DNA of 21,193 nt from Victivallales bacterium (GCA_017458805.1 JAFTAC010000174.1:1-21193), one strand, 5' to 3'. Positions 1 through 6,130 are shown, counted from the stretch's first letter. Program-made: numbers and translations. The notes: generated by a model from the letters alone, not told the origin.

Positions 1-12
1 ATGAATGAACTA

Positions 13-873
13 TTATGCGGCAATGCTGATGGTCGTGTTCTCCTTGCAGTGCCATCCTGAACAGCGGTCGGCAAACGGACAATCTGAACACGCAAACGAG
101 GATTCATTCGGCAAGAATACTCCAGCCTGTATGCCTTTGTCCGCAGTGGTGAACAGTTTTTCCAATCGCAGATAGTGGTCATCATCTCTGCTTGTGTAGA
201 GGTGCTTGACTGTCGGCGTCTTCGTCTTTGTCACCACGTCGAACCTGAACGACGGTCTGCGCTGATGAACTTTCTCAAAGGCGTAACTGAACACTGTGGC
301 TTGAAGGTCTCTTGCAGGCTTGTCATCAGACCACATACGAGCAGCCGTTTTGAAGTCCACGATGGTGTCGTAACCTTTGTCGTTCTCTCCGTCAAACGGC
401 GTCTTCTCGGTGATGACCATGTCAAGTTCTCCGATGATGGGTTTTGACAGTCCAGGCATCTCGATCCTGAATGGCTCGGCTACGGACTGGATATTCCAAT
501 AATCTATCCATTCCTTGTTCACGGTCTCGAACATCCGCTTGGCCGTCGCAATCTGGTCCTCGATGTTCTCGTCGCGCTTGAAGACAATGTTGGCCGCATC
601 CTTGCAGTTGGCCTGAAAGTAGGTGGCGAAGGCTTCGGTCATCTCCTCGGCTGTCATCAGTTTGCCAATCTTGGCAGCCTGTGCCTGTTCCGAAAGAACA
701 GAGTGAAATGCCGTGCCAAACGGAAGTGCAACAGGTGTCCGCTCGGCTTCAACCTTCTCTATGTATCGGTAATAATAGAGCAGTTGGCAAATGTTTATGT
801 ATGTGTTGAGTGCGGTGTAGGAGTAGTGCGGCTGCTCCTTCAACTGCGCGAGTGTGGGTTTGTTTTCTTCCAT
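13..873 (-). CDS. PD-(D/E)XK nuclease with Cas4/AddB-like Fe-S cysteines
   Basis: This 286-residue protein looks like a RecB-type single-domain exonuclease. Visible motifs: an N-terminal helix region with Cys29, a GTAFH segment (His57), GELD (Asp151), IVDFKT (Asp173 and Lys175) and the Q-x5-Y helix (Gln191, Tyr197). The C-terminal cluster C-x2-C-x5-C (Cys262, 265, 271) plus Cys29 matches the four cysteines that bind a 4Fe-4S cluster in Cas4 and AddB nucleases; Cys276 is extra. The start is set by an AGGAG at 882-886, 8 bases from the ATG. It is the last visible gene of a minus-strand run after the clamp gene, which suggests a role in element replication or recombination. No cas genes are nearby, so it is not called Cas4. 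The fold assignment is fairly sure; substrate and polarity are unknown. Confidence 0.8.
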   Translation of the reverse strand: MEENKPTLAQLKEQPHYSYTALNTYINICQLLYYYRYIEKVEAERTPVALPFGTAFHSVLSEQAQAAKIGKLMTAEEMTEAFATYFQANCKDAANIVFKRDENIEDQIATAKRMFETVNKEWIDYWNIQSVAEPFRIEMPGLSKPIIGELDMVITEKTPFDGENDKGYDTIVDFKTAARMWSDDKPARDLQATVFSYAFEKVHQRRPSFRFDVVTKTKTPTVKHLYTSRDDDHYLRLEKLFTTADKGIQAGVFLPNESSFACSDCPFADRCSGWHCKENTTISIAA

Positions 874-901
874 AATCGTGTCTCCTGAAAAGAATGGTTG
901 C

Positions 902-932
902 GTCCATAGCCAATCGGATATTGGCCATGGAC
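902..932 (-). promoter_or_regulatory. Intergenic hairpin upstream of nuclease RBS
   Basis: An inverted repeat with 13-bp arms (902-914 and 920-932, one mismatch) and a 5-base loop sits between the 171-residue gene and the nuclease gene. On the minus strand no proper U-tract follows, so it is a poor terminator. Its base is 15 bases from the nuclease Shine-Dalgarno sequence. mRNA end stabilisation, processing or translational control are possible. Confidence 0.5.
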
Positions 933-945
933 ATTGTTGATGGGG

Positions 946-1461
946 TTATGCTGCGTTGCCAGAGAACTCCTGAATGAGCTGGCTACACAGTTTCGACGGT
1001 ATCTGGTCAACGGCAGGAACATTGCACCGCTGAAGTATCTGCTGAACTGTCCAGCCCACACGCTTTGCAAGACTGAGCAGGTAGTTGACCTGCTTGGGTG
1101 ATGCGACTGCGTTGGAATTGCGATACTGTTTGCCTTGGTTTGGCTGATACTGCTGTGGCTGAGCCTGCTGGTAGTTGACCTGCGGGTCATAATACTGCTG
1201 CTGAACAGATTGAGGCTGGACTGGCTGCTGTGCTTGTGGCGGCATCAGCTGAGGTGCCATCTGCTGAGTCGGTGCGGCATTGTGAAGTTCTGCTTCGACG
1301 GATTTTCTGACGAAATCAAAGACACCGTGGACTTTTTCCTGAAGCTGCTGCGGATTAAGACCATCTGGCAGTTCGACTTCGATCTGGCAGTGGTATGATT
1401 GTGAACTGTACTCGCTTTCGGCTGGAACTTTCTTCGAGTATGATGCGTTGAGTTTGAGCAT
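946..1461 (-). CDS. Hypothetical protein with Gln/Pro-rich linker, mobile-element type
   Basis: This 171-residue protein has three visible parts. The N-terminal ~65 residues are compact (SSQSYHCQIEVELPDG, then a helical segment ending near KSVEAELHN). A linker of about 50 residues is rich in Gln, Pro and Tyr. A C-terminal helical segment (SPKQVNYLLSLAKRVGW, ending in QLIQEF) resembles the short 'KQ..YL..LA...G' helical module found at the ends of several phage and plasmid proteins. The start was placed at 1461, 38 codons inside the longest reading frame, because AAAAAGGAG at 1471-1479 lies 9 bases upstream. It sits between the DpnD/PcfM-like and nuclease genes in a co-directional run. Function is not recognised; a single-strand DNA or recombination accessory role is only a guess from neighbours. 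Confidence 0.75.
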   Translation of the reverse strand: MLKLNASYSKKVPAESEYSSQSYHCQIEVELPDGLNPQQLQEKVHGVFDFVRKSVEAELHNAAPTQQMAPQLMPPQAQQPVQPQSVQQQYYDPQVNYQQAQPQQYQPNQGKQYRNSNAVASPKQVNYLLSLAKRVGWTVQQILQRCNVPAVDQIPSKLCSQLIQEFSGNAA

Positions 1462-1492
1462 GATTTTAATCTCCTTTTTGGGGTTTGTATGG

Positions 1493-1696
1493 TTAGAACT
1501 CATGGAAGTCGATGAGATTCTCGCAGTCGGTGTCATTGACTGCGATGCGTCTGGTCTGCACTTCACCATTTTCAATCACAATTTTACCATCGTGGTACAT
1601 CTGTTCCGCTATGGACTGCGCTTCCTGTGGTGAACTGGCCACAATGGTGAAGTCATCGACTATGGTTTCCTCTATGATGATTTGGTACTTTTTCAT
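1493..1696 (-). CDS. DpnD/PcfM-like small protein
   Basis: This 67-residue protein begins KKYQIIIEETIVDDFTIVAS and continues with SPQEAQSIAEQMYHDGKIV. That pattern is typical of the DpnD/PcfM family of small proteins on plasmids, phages and conjugative elements: a short beta hairpin, then a helix containing E-A...E..Y, then a strand. The family's molecular role is not established. The start has AAGGAG at 1701-1706 with a short 4-base spacer. A 10-bp hairpin precedes the RBS. The stop lies 31 bases before the next gene's start, consistent with one transcript with the clamp and nuclease genes. Confidence 0.75.
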   Translation of the reverse strand: MKKYQIIIEETIVDDFTIVASSPQEAQSIAEQMYHDGKIVIENGEVQTRRIAVNDTDCENLIDFHEF

Positions 1697-1715
1697 GTGT
1701 CTCCTTGAAAGCAGT

Positions 1716-1746
1716 CAGGCCACCGTCCGTTGAGGGCGATGGCCTG
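1716..1746 (-). promoter_or_regulatory. Intergenic hairpin upstream of DpnD/PcfM-like gene
   Basis: Arms 1716-1725 and 1737-1746 pair over 10 bp on the minus-strand RNA with one G-U pair; the loop is 11 bases. No U-tract follows. It lies between the clamp gene stop and the Shine-Dalgarno of the 67-residue gene, in the same relative place as the hairpins before the nuclease, clamp and HTH genes of this element. Confidence 0.45.
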
Positions 1747-1771
1747 GCGTTGTATGGATTTGCGGTTAAGG

Positions 1772-2044
1772 TCAGACTGCGAGACGGATGCGTTCCAGTT
1801 TGCGGGTTGCATCGGCATACTGGCGTTCCTTCAGACGCTGTTCGACGAGAGCTGCTTTGATTTTGCGTCCAGCCTCCATCAGACGTGCTTCGAGATTGGT
1901 CAGCTGCTCGCGCATGGCCGCTATGCTTGCAAGGGTCTCGTCAAGCGGATTGACGGGAGCGGTTGCAGGATTGACGGTCGGTGTCGGTGCGTTGAAGGTT
2001 GCTGTCGGTCTGATGGCGGTCGGTGTGGTCACGGTCTGTGTCAT
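1772..2044 (-). CDS. Probable nested in-frame gene: free clamp tail
   Basis: Inside the clamp gene and in the same frame, an ATG at 2044 is preceded by AAAAGGAG (2054-2061) with a 9-base spacer. This is the same signal and spacing as the element's real gene starts. Translation from it would give 90 residues: a Thr/Pro/Ala-rich stretch (1-32), then a charged helix from LDETLASIAAMREQL to the C-terminus with heptad-like hydrophobics, probably a coiled coil. The product would be the clamp's tail without the clamp and could mix with full-length subunits. The SD sequence is seen directly; that it is used is inferred. The alternative is that the AAAAGGAG only encodes Gln-Lys-Glu by chance. Confidence 0.45.
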   Translation of the reverse strand: MTQTVTTPTAIRPTATFNAPTPTVNPATAPVNPLDETLASIAAMREQLTNLEARLMEAGRKIKAALVEQRLKERQYADATRKLERIRLAV

Positions 2045-3292
2045 TGTCGGTTTCTCCTTTTGATTGTTAGTTGGCGTTTGGATTGGTTTGTTAATTGTTG
2101 TATTTGAAACGGTTGCTGTTGTCGGGCTCATTGACGGCTTGGGATTGGCCGCTGTCGTTGTGGTCAGTGTCGATGTTGCCGCCTGTGTCGGTGCTGATGC
2201 CGAGTTTTTGCTGGCAGAGCCGCACGGCATGAAGAGGTACTTTCCGACACCAGAGGTCGAGACAAGCGGACTTGGCGACTTTGACGAGAGTGCCAATGAC
2301 AGGAAACCCATTCTCAGGAACTGCCTGAGATAAACAGTGTTAAGCAGAACGGTACAAGGAAGATTCGTGCTGGTGCATTTTGCATTGAACACTCCAGACC
2401 GCTGCTTTAGGTCCTTGTCGTTCATCTCCAGAAGTTCGATTCTGTCTGGATGCACGGTCAGTTTGGCAAATGCATCGTCCTTGTTTCCGTCAAGGAACCT
2501 CTGCAACTCCTGTGCGCTCTGTGGTGTCAAGGTGATTTTGACATCGCTGGAACCTTCTTTGGGGATGATAAGCCAGTATTGAGGATAGTGGACATCAAGA
2601 GCCTTGGCGGTGTATCTGAACTCGTCTCCTGCTATGGTGAACATCCATTCTCCACTGGCTGTTCTCCAGTGTGCAAGCGATGTCCAACGCAAATGCTTCA
2701 GTGACGCATAGACCATTGAATTTGGTATAGTGACACCGTTCTTCAACTGCAATGGCAGAGGAAGGTGGAAGAGCTGCTTGCCGTCTGTGCCAGCGATGCC
2801 TCTTGACGAGACATTGACACCAGACAGAGCCAGTCTATCATTCTCATCTCCAGTGCAGCTGAACGCTTGCAGCAGGAAGTTCGCGAAATTGGTCGGAAGC
2901 ACGGTCGTGTCTGCATCTTTGGTAATCTGGAACTTGGTGTCGTTTTTGGATGTCATTGTCACAAGCTGGCCGATGAATCGTTCATCGCAGTTGAGGACGA
3001 CATGTGCTGCATCCTGCTCGATGGACAGACGGTTTCCTTTGACGGTGGTTGTCATCCTTTGGAACATCTCCAGATTGACATCGAAGGAGGTGTTCTTCTC
3101 ATCGAAGACTGCATCGGGCAGGACAACGGACAATTGCTGTTCGGGCAGGGTGCATCCAATCGTGATTCTCTGCCTGTCTGATTTGAATGTGAGCGTGGGG
3201 TGGAAGTCGCTTGGCAGCTTTGAGCACGAGACCATCTTCAGGATGGGTGCCAACGCCGATTCGACTGTGGATTTGAGGACTGTGATTTTCAT
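1772..3292 (-). CDS. DnaN-like sliding clamp with long C-terminal tail
   Basis: The first ~358 of 506 residues look like a bacterial DNA polymerase III beta clamp. It starts KITVLKSTVESALAPI. A central segment LSGVNVSSRGIAGTDGKQLF matches the clamp's 'ATDGHRL' region. The clamp part ends KYLFMPCG (about 351-358), matching the family's C-terminal 'YLxMPxR' strand, so three clamp domains of normal total length fit. Then come about 60 residues of Thr/Ala/Pro/Asn-rich linker and a charged helical tail (about 450-506) likely to form a coiled coil. Normal DnaN ends at the clamp. The ATG at 3292 is chosen because AAAAGGAG (3301-3308) lies 8 bases upstream; a longer frame to 3358 has no such support. 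The gene lies in a mobile element, so it probably recruits a polymerase or nuclease to element DNA, or diverts host polymerase. The clamp call is strong; the partner is unknown. Confidence 0.85.
   Translation of the reverse strand: MKITVLKSTVESALAPILKMVSCSKLPSDFHPTLTFKSDRQRITIGCTLPEQQLSVVLPDAVFDEKNTSFDVNLEMFQRMTTTVKGNRLSIEQDAAHVVLNCDERFIGQLVTMTSKNDTKFQITKDADTTVLPTNFANFLLQAFSCTGDENDRLALSGVNVSSRGIAGTDGKQLFHLPLPLQLKNGVTIPNSMVYASLKHLRWTSLAHWRTASGEWMFTIAGDEFRYTAKALDVHYPQYWLIIPKEGSSDVKITLTPQSAQELQRFLDGNKDDAFAKLTVHPDRIELLEMNDKDLKQRSGVFNAKCTSTNLPCTVLLNTVYLRQFLRMGFLSLALSSKSPSPLVSTSGVGKYLFMPCGSASKNSASAPTQAATSTLTTTTAANPKPSMSPTTATVSNTTINKPIQTPTNNQKEKPTMTQTVTTPTAIRPTATFNAPTPTVNPATAPVNPLDETLASIAAMREQLTNLEARLMEAGRKIKAALVEQRLKERQYADATRKLERIRLAV
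2054..2061 (-). promoter_or_regulatory. Internal Shine-Dalgarno inside clamp gene
   Basis: AAAAGGAG on the minus strand lies 9 bases before the internal ATG at 2044. The same word or a close relative, 8-10 bases from the ATG, precedes the clamp, the 171-residue gene and the plus-strand YfjJ-like gene, so the element's translation signal is consistent and this copy fits it fully. Confidence 0.55.
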
Positions 3293-3330
3293 TGTTGTAA
3301 CTCCTTTTGGTTTAGGGTTGAACGTGGGAA

Positions 3331-3376
3331 CAAAAATGCAAAAAGTCCACCGCTGCATAATCGCAGCAGTGGACTT
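3331..3376 (-). terminator. Rho-independent terminator or attenuator before clamp gene
   Basis: Arms 3343-3356 and 3363-3376 pair over 14 bp with one mismatch and a 6-base loop. On the minus strand a T-rich tract (TTTTT, then GCATTTTTG) follows at once. It sits downstream of the zinc-ribbon gene and only about 50 bases before the clamp ATG, leaving little room for a separate clamp promoter. It may therefore be a partial terminator or attenuator in the leader of the clamp operon. Confidence 0.75.
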
Positions 3377-3405
3377 GTACGGTTGAATTAGTGTGATAAG
3401 GATGT

Positions 3406-3624
3406 TCAGGATTTCAGATTCAAGGTCTCTCCTCTTGATTCAATAGCCATGATGCAGTTGTCGCAGAGAAGGCCAAGGTCAGTCTCTTCATGCAGTTCGC
3501 TCATTGGGTAAAGATCATTGCACCATTGGCAACGGCTCTGCTTCCTGATGCGTCTTGAGGAATTGTGAATCCTGGAAGTGCTGTCTCCAGATTCATCGGA
3601 TTGTTTTGTGTTCGTGCTCTTCAT
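3406..3624 (-). CDS. Small zinc-ribbon protein
   Basis: This 72-residue protein has a basic, Ser/Arg-rich N-terminus (1-30) followed by C-x2-C-x18-C-x2-C (CQWC and CDNC), a typical zinc ribbon or knuckle. Such small proteins occur in phages and plasmids as regulators or nucleic-acid binders; no specific family is recognised. The ATG at 3624 follows an AAAAGGAAAT with a close spacer. It is the first minus-strand gene of the divergent region and is followed by a strong terminator-like hairpin, so it may be the most highly transcribed gene of that run. An early regulatory role is inferred from position only. Confidence 0.6.
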   Translation of the reverse strand: MKSTNTKQSDESGDSTSRIHNSSRRIRKQSRCQWCNDLYPMSELHEETDLGLLCDNCIMAIESRGETLNLKS

Positions 3625-3877
3625 ATTTCCTTTTCTGGTTGGATGATGGACAAATACGGATGGCCATCGAGCAAGCCAGCCGTTTTTTCATAGTAGTAAT
3701 ATCTATCTGAAATAATCCGAACTACATTTTAACTAACTTGATGCCTTACTGCATAATATGTCACTAATGCAGTAAATCCGTAGAAGTCTAAAATTGTGGA
3801 ACTTTTACGTTAATATCCTAATAATACAGTAGATTAGGCATTAAGATAAATCTGGTATATGGTAAGATTATTGATTG
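3625..3877. promoter_or_regulatory. Divergent AT-rich control region with 30-bp palindrome
   Basis: There is no gene here. The region separates the minus-strand clamp operon from the plus-strand YfjJ-like gene and must hold promoters for both. The clearest element is a perfect inverted repeat: TTACTGCAT at 3746-3754 and ATGCAGTAA at 3767-3775 around a 12-base spacer, which suits a dimeric repressor or recombination-protein site. A related ACAGTA word follows near 3827. TAAGAT words at 3842-3847 and 3863-3868 could be -10 boxes for the plus strand, but this is weak. Confidence 0.5.
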
Positions 3878-4165
3878 CTCTTCTACTACATCTCTTCTAC
3901 TACATCCATCCAATACATTATACCTATTACCTACCTCATACCTCATTACTCCTACATCCTTCCATTCCACTATCTTCTATTCCTATCCATCACATCACAT
4001 CCGCATATCCACTATCATCATCCATTATCGCCACCACCTACTCATTTATCTACTTCATTGCCTACATCTATCCTCTATCATACATCACCATCAGATTTCA
4101 CATACTCATTCATCTACAACATTTACCAAATCTAGCATTGTCAACAAAAACATCATCAAACAAAA
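3878..4165 (+). promoter_or_regulatory. G-depleted untranslated leader (possible rut site or ssDNA region)
   Basis: In 288 bases the plus strand has only six G residues (4003, 4030, 4060, 4094, 4135, 4140); the rest is C, T and A. Words such as CTACATC and TCCTACATCC recur irregularly. The frame is open into the downstream gene only because G-free sequence cannot form TAG or TGA. The encoded residues (Ile/His/Pro/Tyr/Ser-rich) look like no protein, and the real start with a good RBS follows at 4180. C-rich, G-poor, unstructured RNA is what Rho utilisation sites look like. A long unpaired leader or a strand-specific origin feature are alternatives. Confidence 0.6.
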
Positions 4166-4179
4166 GGAGAAAGATAACC

Positions 4180-4773
4180 ATGAAAAGAAGAAGCATAACG
4201 TTTGAAGAGAACTACCATGACCATCCTACAATGGCAGACAGAGAAAAAGGCTATGGCATGGACGAGAAGAAGCTAAAGACCATAGAAAACACATTGGATT
4301 ACGCATTGGAAAAACATTCAAAAGTAATGGGGTTCAGAGTGGATTTGAGCATAGACCAGAGCATGAAGGACAATGGAATATACAGGAAAACGATGTCGGA
4401 GGTGGTAAGGCATCTCCAGAACCACAAACTATCTCCTCTTTATGTGGGTGTCAGAGAAGTAAATCCAAGCACAGGAAACACACACTACCACAACATCATT
4501 CTTGTAGATGCATCACGCTCGCAAAACCCGTATGGACACCTGAATTACATAAACGAGAGATGGCAGAAAAACTGTGAAGATGCTGGTTGTAGAGGCACTG
4601 TGGACTACTGCGACAAGAACGGAAACATGGCAAATCCGCATACAGAATACATCATGCACAGAGGAAATAAAGAGGAATATGACGACTTCTTCCATCGAAG
4701 CACATACTTGGCGAAAATTGACACCAAGCCCAATGACAGCCAGAGGGAGTTGTTCAGCAGCAGACTGGATTGA
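4180..4773 (+). CDS. YagK/YfjJ (inovirus Gp2-like) family protein
   Basis: This 197-residue protein matches the pattern of the YagK/YfjJ C-terminal (inovirus Gp2) family. It has an N-terminal helical lead, MGFRVDLSI, a central VGVREVN then THYHNIILVDAS (the His-rich strand comparable to the family's 'HxHxHLxLF'), NYINERWQKNCEDAG, and a C-terminal YLAKIDTKPN with a terminal FSSRLD. The family occurs in prophages and satellites (for example P4-like elements and cryptic E. coli prophages) and is linked to replication, probably as a relative of rolling-circle HUH proteins; the HYHN motif fits that. The ATG at 4180 was chosen over a start 107 codons upstream because AAAAGGAG (4162-4169) lies 10 bases before it. 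Whether it is catalytically active is not known. Confidence 0.75.
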   Translation: MKRRSITFEENYHDHPTMADREKGYGMDEKKLKTIENTLDYALEKHSKVMGFRVDLSIDQSMKDNGIYRKTMSEVVRHLQNHKLSPLYVGVREVNPSTGNTHYHNIILVDASRSQNPYGHLNYINERWQKNCEDAGCRGTVDYCDKNGNMANPHTEYIMHRGNKEEYDDFFHRSTYLAKIDTKPNDSQRELFSSRLD

Positions 4774-4774
4774 A

Positions 4775-4794
4775 ACGTTTACTTTTGTAAACGT
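4775..4794. promoter_or_regulatory. 20-bp perfect palindrome, likely operator
   Basis: ACGTTTAC and GTAAACGT flank a TTTT spacer immediately after the YfjJ-like stop codon. No U-tract follows on either strand, so a repressor or initiator binding site is more likely than a terminator. The half-site GTAAACG is also inside a 12-bp palindrome before the integrase gene (10511-10522). Confidence 0.5.
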
Positions 4795-4813
4795 ACAAAT
4801 GGAGATTTGCGAT

Positions 4814-4878
4814 TTGAATTTACGTGGAATACCGTTATAATAAAGTCAAATCCTTTACAGTTAAGGATGAATCCTTTA
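4814..4878 (+). promoter_or_regulatory. Promoter and repeated operator of the 239-residue gene
   Basis: A sigma-70-like promoter is readable: TTGAAT (4814-4819), a 16-base spacer and a perfect TATAAT (4836-4841). Just downstream AATCCTTTA occurs twice (4849-4857 and 4870-4878), 21 bases apart, that is two helical turns, with an inverted AAGGAT (4863-4868) between them. A regulator bound here would cover the transcription start, so repression, perhaps autorepression, is likely. Confidence 0.6.
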
Positions 4879-4900
4879 ATAAACAACAGGAGAAACCCCA

Positions 4901-5620
4901 ATGTCCGAGAAATCCAAGAAGACGCAAAAGAAGAATGCACCTGTAGATGAGAAATCCACAGCCATTGCAAAAAAGAAAAAAACTGTTGAGGTGGATATAG
5001 TTGCAGAACAGAAAAAACTGGCGGGCCTAAAAGCTGAGATTCATAAACTCAGCGATGATTTCATTCAAGTTGTCGTTGATCTGCATATAATCAAGAAAGA
5101 AGAACTATGGAAATATGAATTTGATAATGACGGCCATCAAAAATATGAGATTTTTGAAGATTTCATGGATGCTGAATTTGGGTTTAAAAGAGCTTATTTC
5201 TCTAGACTTAACGCAGCGTACATGGGGTACACATGGCTAAAAAAACAAGACAAACAATTGCAACCAGAGTCTTCTCCACGTCCATTGTTCTACGAAACTC
5301 TTTATCGCATACCTAAAGACAAGCGTTTAGCTGTTATGCAGAAATTTGTGGAGGATAAACAACCTCTCACAGCCGCAGCCTTGACGCATACCCAAGAGAC
5401 CATTTTCGGCAGTCAAGACCAATCTGCAACTCCCGAAGAAATAGGAAAAAGGAAATTAAAGAAAACAATTGAGATTATATTGGGTATATTAAACGGAATA
5501 AATCTGGAAAATCTTAAAAATCTGAGTCTTGATGTACCGTCATCTCTGGATGAAGATAAGATAAAGTCTGTCATCGAATATCTCAATAGTAAAATTGGAA
5601 AAGCAAAGAAATCAAAATAA
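4901..5620 (+). CDS. Helical, probable DNA-binding mobile-element protein
   Basis: This 239-residue protein opens with a Lys-rich, probably disordered region (1-30), then a short coiled coil (about 35-50). The core (55-165) follows a pattern common in phage and integrative-element proteins: 'Ix(K/E)ExLW', a 'FExFM' segment with an aromatic-rich helix (FKRAYFSRLNAAYMGYTWL), then RPL-x6-L-x-R-I-P-K-D-K-R and an LTAAAL helix. In such proteins the middle part is thought to bind DNA, as in replication or partition regulators. No precise family is named. The RBS AGGAG (4888-4892) is 8 bases from the ATG. It has its own promoter with repeated operator words, which suggests a regulator. It converges on the HTH gene across a strong hairpin terminator. 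Confidence 0.6.
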   Translation: MSEKSKKTQKKNAPVDEKSTAIAKKKKTVEVDIVAEQKKLAGLKAEIHKLSDDFIQVVVDLHIIKKEELWKYEFDNDGHQKYEIFEDFMDAEFGFKRAYFSRLNAAYMGYTWLKKQDKQLQPESSPRPLFYETLYRIPKDKRLAVMQKFVEDKQPLTAAALTHTQETIFGSQDQSATPEEIGKRKLKKTIEIILGILNGINLENLKNLSLDVPSSLDEDKIKSVIEYLNSKIGKAKKSK

Positions 5621-5678
5621 AACTGCTTCTGTTTGAAAGCATATTCTTTGCTTAATTAACATCTCAAAAAGCAATTCC

Positions 5679-5711
5679 ACAGGCATAGAGGCACACGACC
5701 TCTATGCCTGT
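5679..5711 (+). terminator. Terminator between convergent genes
   Basis: A perfect 13-bp stem (5679-5691 and 5699-5711) with a 7-base loop is followed on the plus strand by a T-rich tract (ATTTCTTCTTGTT). On the minus strand the following sequence is less T-rich but contains TTTTT a dozen bases on. It most likely ends the plus-strand transcript and may also stop the minus-strand one. Confidence 0.75.
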
Positions 5712-5722
5712 ATTTCTTCTTG

Positions 5723-6067
5723 TTATGCTGATTCTCCACCTGAATTGTCGTTGCTGTTGATATAGTCGATTATATCCGTGTTTCTGTATTTCACGCTGGT
5801 TCCTATCATCTTCCTCTTGAATGGGAATCGACCTTCACGCTCGCACTTCTTGAACAGCGACAGACCAATTCCAAGCATATTGGCTGCTTCCTCCATGTCT
5901 ATTAACTTTGGAATCACAAATGGTTTCAGTTCACCCTTCTCTGCCAGATACTTGAGATTGGAAACAATGCACTTGTACTCACAAGGTGCGATGACATTCT
6001 GATCCATCCACGGCTTCATCACTTTCTCAACAAGCAATACTGTGGACATGTTCAATTCTCTGCTCAT
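5723..6067 (-). CDS. Excisionase/AlpA-like HTH protein
   Basis: This 114-residue protein has a winged-helix MerR/excisionase-type domain in its C-terminal half: LIDMEEAANMLGIGLSLFKK (helix-turn-helix, about 56-75), then a wing (REGRFPFKRKMIGTSVKYR) and NTDIIDYIN, as in HTH_17/AlpA proteins. The N-terminal ~50 residues are unassigned. In integrative elements such proteins act as excisionases or activators of the integrase or replication genes. TCCTTT at 6076-6081 supplies an AAAGGA Shine-Dalgarno 8 bases from the ATG. It lies 63 bases after the helicase gene on the same strand with a hairpin between. Directionality factor of the integrase is the leading guess, although it is not next to the integrase. 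Confidence 0.75.
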   Translation of the reverse strand: MSRELNMSTVLLVEKVMKPWMDQNVIAPCEYKCIVSNLKYLAEKGELKPFVIPKLIDMEEAANMLGIGLSLFKKCEREGRFPFKRKMIGTSVKYRNTDIIDYINSNDNSGGESA

Positions 6068-6082
6068 TTACAACATCCTTTA

Positions 6083-6104
6083 CGCAAGGTGTTGTTCTCT
6101 TGCG
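6083..6104 (-). promoter_or_regulatory. Small hairpin abutting the HTH gene RBS
   Basis: CGCAAG (6083-6088) and CTTGCG (6099-6104) enclose a 10-base loop. On the minus-strand RNA its base is one nucleotide from the AAAGGA Shine-Dalgarno, so folding could affect ribosome access. It is the fourth hairpin just before an RBS on this element's minus strand. Confidence 0.4.
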
Positions 6105-6130
6105 CAGAGCATTGAGCCGAGAATTATATT

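Noticed and set aside
3859..4179. 107-codon N-terminal extension of the YfjJ-like gene
   Set aside because: It is open only because the strand nearly lacks G, so TAG and TGA cannot occur. The composition is not protein-like and a strong RBS and ATG follow at 4162-4180.
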